Source: Leptospira ellinghausenii | GTDB taxonomy: Bacteria; Spirochaetota; Leptospiria; Leptospirales; Leptospiraceae | Assembly (NCBI RefSeq): GCF_003114815.1 | Contig: NZ_BFAZ01000009.1 | Span: forward strand, 186,001-250,000 | Direction of reading: 5' to 3' | Length of the DNA: 64,000 nucleotides | In this document: positions 63,331 through 64,000 of the stretch, piece by piece | Layout: every line of letters starts with the position of its first letter | How positions within the stretch are numbered: the first letter of the stretch is position 1 | Position numbers and translations under genes: made by a program | The notes under the pieces: generated by a model | Databases searched by the model: none | What the model was told of the DNA's origin: nothing | What the model saw: only the letters and a program-made list of their open reading frames with translations

Positions 63331-64000
63331 TTCATACTTCCTGTTTTTAAAAATTGAACATGCCATGATAATGCATTTTCTAAGTCATGGGGTGTGTGTT
63401 TGCCTTTTGAAACTTTGAGTGCATTTTCGTAATACGCTCTCAATTTATCTCTGTAGATAGGATGAGCACATTTTTCAATGATGAGTTCCGCACGTTTTTT
63501 GGGAGGACATCCTCGTAAGTCTGCTAATCCATTTTCCGTCACAAAAATCATTGTTGAATGTTCGTTATGATCTGTATGAGAGACCATTGGTACAATCGCA
63601 GAAATATTCCCATCTTTTGCAAGTGAAGGTGTCATAAAAATACTCAAATGAGAATTTCTAGTAAAGTCCCCTGAACCACCGATTCCATTCATCATCGATG
63701 TACCCATCACATGTGTTGAATTTACATTCCCATAAATATCAATTTCGATCGCTGTGTTCATTGCGATGAGTCCCATTCGACGAATGACTTCCGGATGATT
63801 TGAAATTTCTTGTGGCCGAATGACAAATTTAGATTTCCAAGCTGAAATATTTTCATGAAATCTTTTTAGACCTAACTCTGAAAAGGTGAGCGCAGAAGTA
63901 GATGCTATTTCTAATTTCCCTGCATCAATCAAATCAAATACAGAATCTTGTACCACTTCTGTATACATTTGGATCGCATGGAATTTTGAATCTTTTGCCA
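63327..64000 (-). CDS. Acetyl-CoA hydrolase/transferase (partial, C-terminal part)
   Basis: The frame is open to the right edge of the window, so the N-terminus is missing; about 223 residues are visible. The sequence matches the C-terminal domain of the acetyl-CoA hydrolase/CoA-transferase family: ALTFSELGLKRF, MGLIAMNTAIEIDIYGNVNS, MMNGIGGSGDFTRNSHLS, IVPMVSHTDHNEHS, FVTENGLADLRGCPPKKRAE and AHPIYRDKLRAYYE. The DHNEHS and GLADLRG blocks are family-typical. These enzymes swap CoA between acetyl-CoA and a carboxylic acid such as succinate. The stop overlaps the next gene as GTGA. Confidence 0.92.
   Translation of the reverse strand, partial: AKDSKFHAIQMYTEVVQDSVFDLIDAGKLEIASTSALTFSELGLKRFHENISAWKSKFVIRPQEISNHPEVIRRMGLIAMNTAIEIDIYGNVNSTHVMGTSMMNGIGGSGDFTRNSHLSIFMTPSLAKDGNISAIVPMVSHTDHNEHSTMIFVTENGLADLRGCPPKKRAELIIEKCAHPIYRDKLRAYYENALKVSKGKHTPHDLENALSWHVQFLKTGSMK

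Overview
The window is AT-rich bacterial DNA that looks like a leptospiral chromosome, probably from the saprophytic (L. biflexa-like) side of the genus. Supporting signs are 5S rRNA genes standing alone rather than in an rrn operon, many outer-membrane and lipoprotein genes with spirochaetal signal peptides, a Leptospira-type PilZ/GAF protein, a VKOR-DsbA fusion, and both a FecA-like TonB receptor and FeoAB. The species is inference. I see no insertion sequence, CRISPR array, tRNA or prophage.

Layout. 1-5.7 kb (minus): a YdbH-like AsmA protein, a YdbL/DUF1318-like lipoprotein and a PD40/TPR-like lipoprotein, probably one envelope operon. 5.7-7 kb: a STAS anti-sigma antagonist and a sigma-like HTH protein. 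7-11.7 kb: an NhaC antiporter, an atypical Nramp-fold transporter and a hybrid histidine kinase. 12-17.5 kb: two direct ~395-400 bp repeats, each carrying a 5S rRNA gene and its terminators, bracket two outer-membrane proteins and a FecA-like receptor. 17.5-21 kb: a GyrI-like protein, then a small secreted protein, a PrsW protease and a polytopic protein ending in a TonB-like domain. 21-25.5 kb: glycyl-tRNA synthetase, a GNAT protein, a TPM-domain protein and a TetR regulator. 25.6-29.6 kb: a secreted lipase, its probable foldase and Lnt. 29.7-31.7 kb: a protein with an XPB-N-terminal-like domain and no helicase. 31.8-35.5 kb: ABC1 kinase-FeoA-FeoB. 35.5-39.7 kb: a NeuB-type synthase, VKOR-DsbA and hisA/hisH/hisB. 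39.7-46.2 kb: rhomboid, Crp/Fnr regulator, enoyl-CoA hydratase, split-PilZ protein and TPR protein. 46.3-53.3 kb: penicillin acylase-like protein, a membrane-anchored protein, and a lytic transglycosylase divergent from a histidine kinase across two inverted repeats. 53.4-56.0 kb: three tandem secreted alpha/beta-hydrolase-like paralogues. 56.1-61.3 kb: a CsoR/CstR-type regulator with DUF2892, TolC-like and RND genes and ATACCC-type operators. 61.3-64 kb: methyltransferase, FAD oxidoreductase and a truncated acetyl-CoA hydrolase/transferase.

The regions most worth attention are the CstR-like regulated RND cluster without an adaptor, the triplicated secreted hydrolases, the 5S-bearing direct repeats around the FecA-like receptor, the split PilZ-GAF protein, the TonB-tailed membrane protein beside PrsW, and the YdbH/YdbL-like operon. 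Functions are read from motifs in translated sequence; no database search was run.
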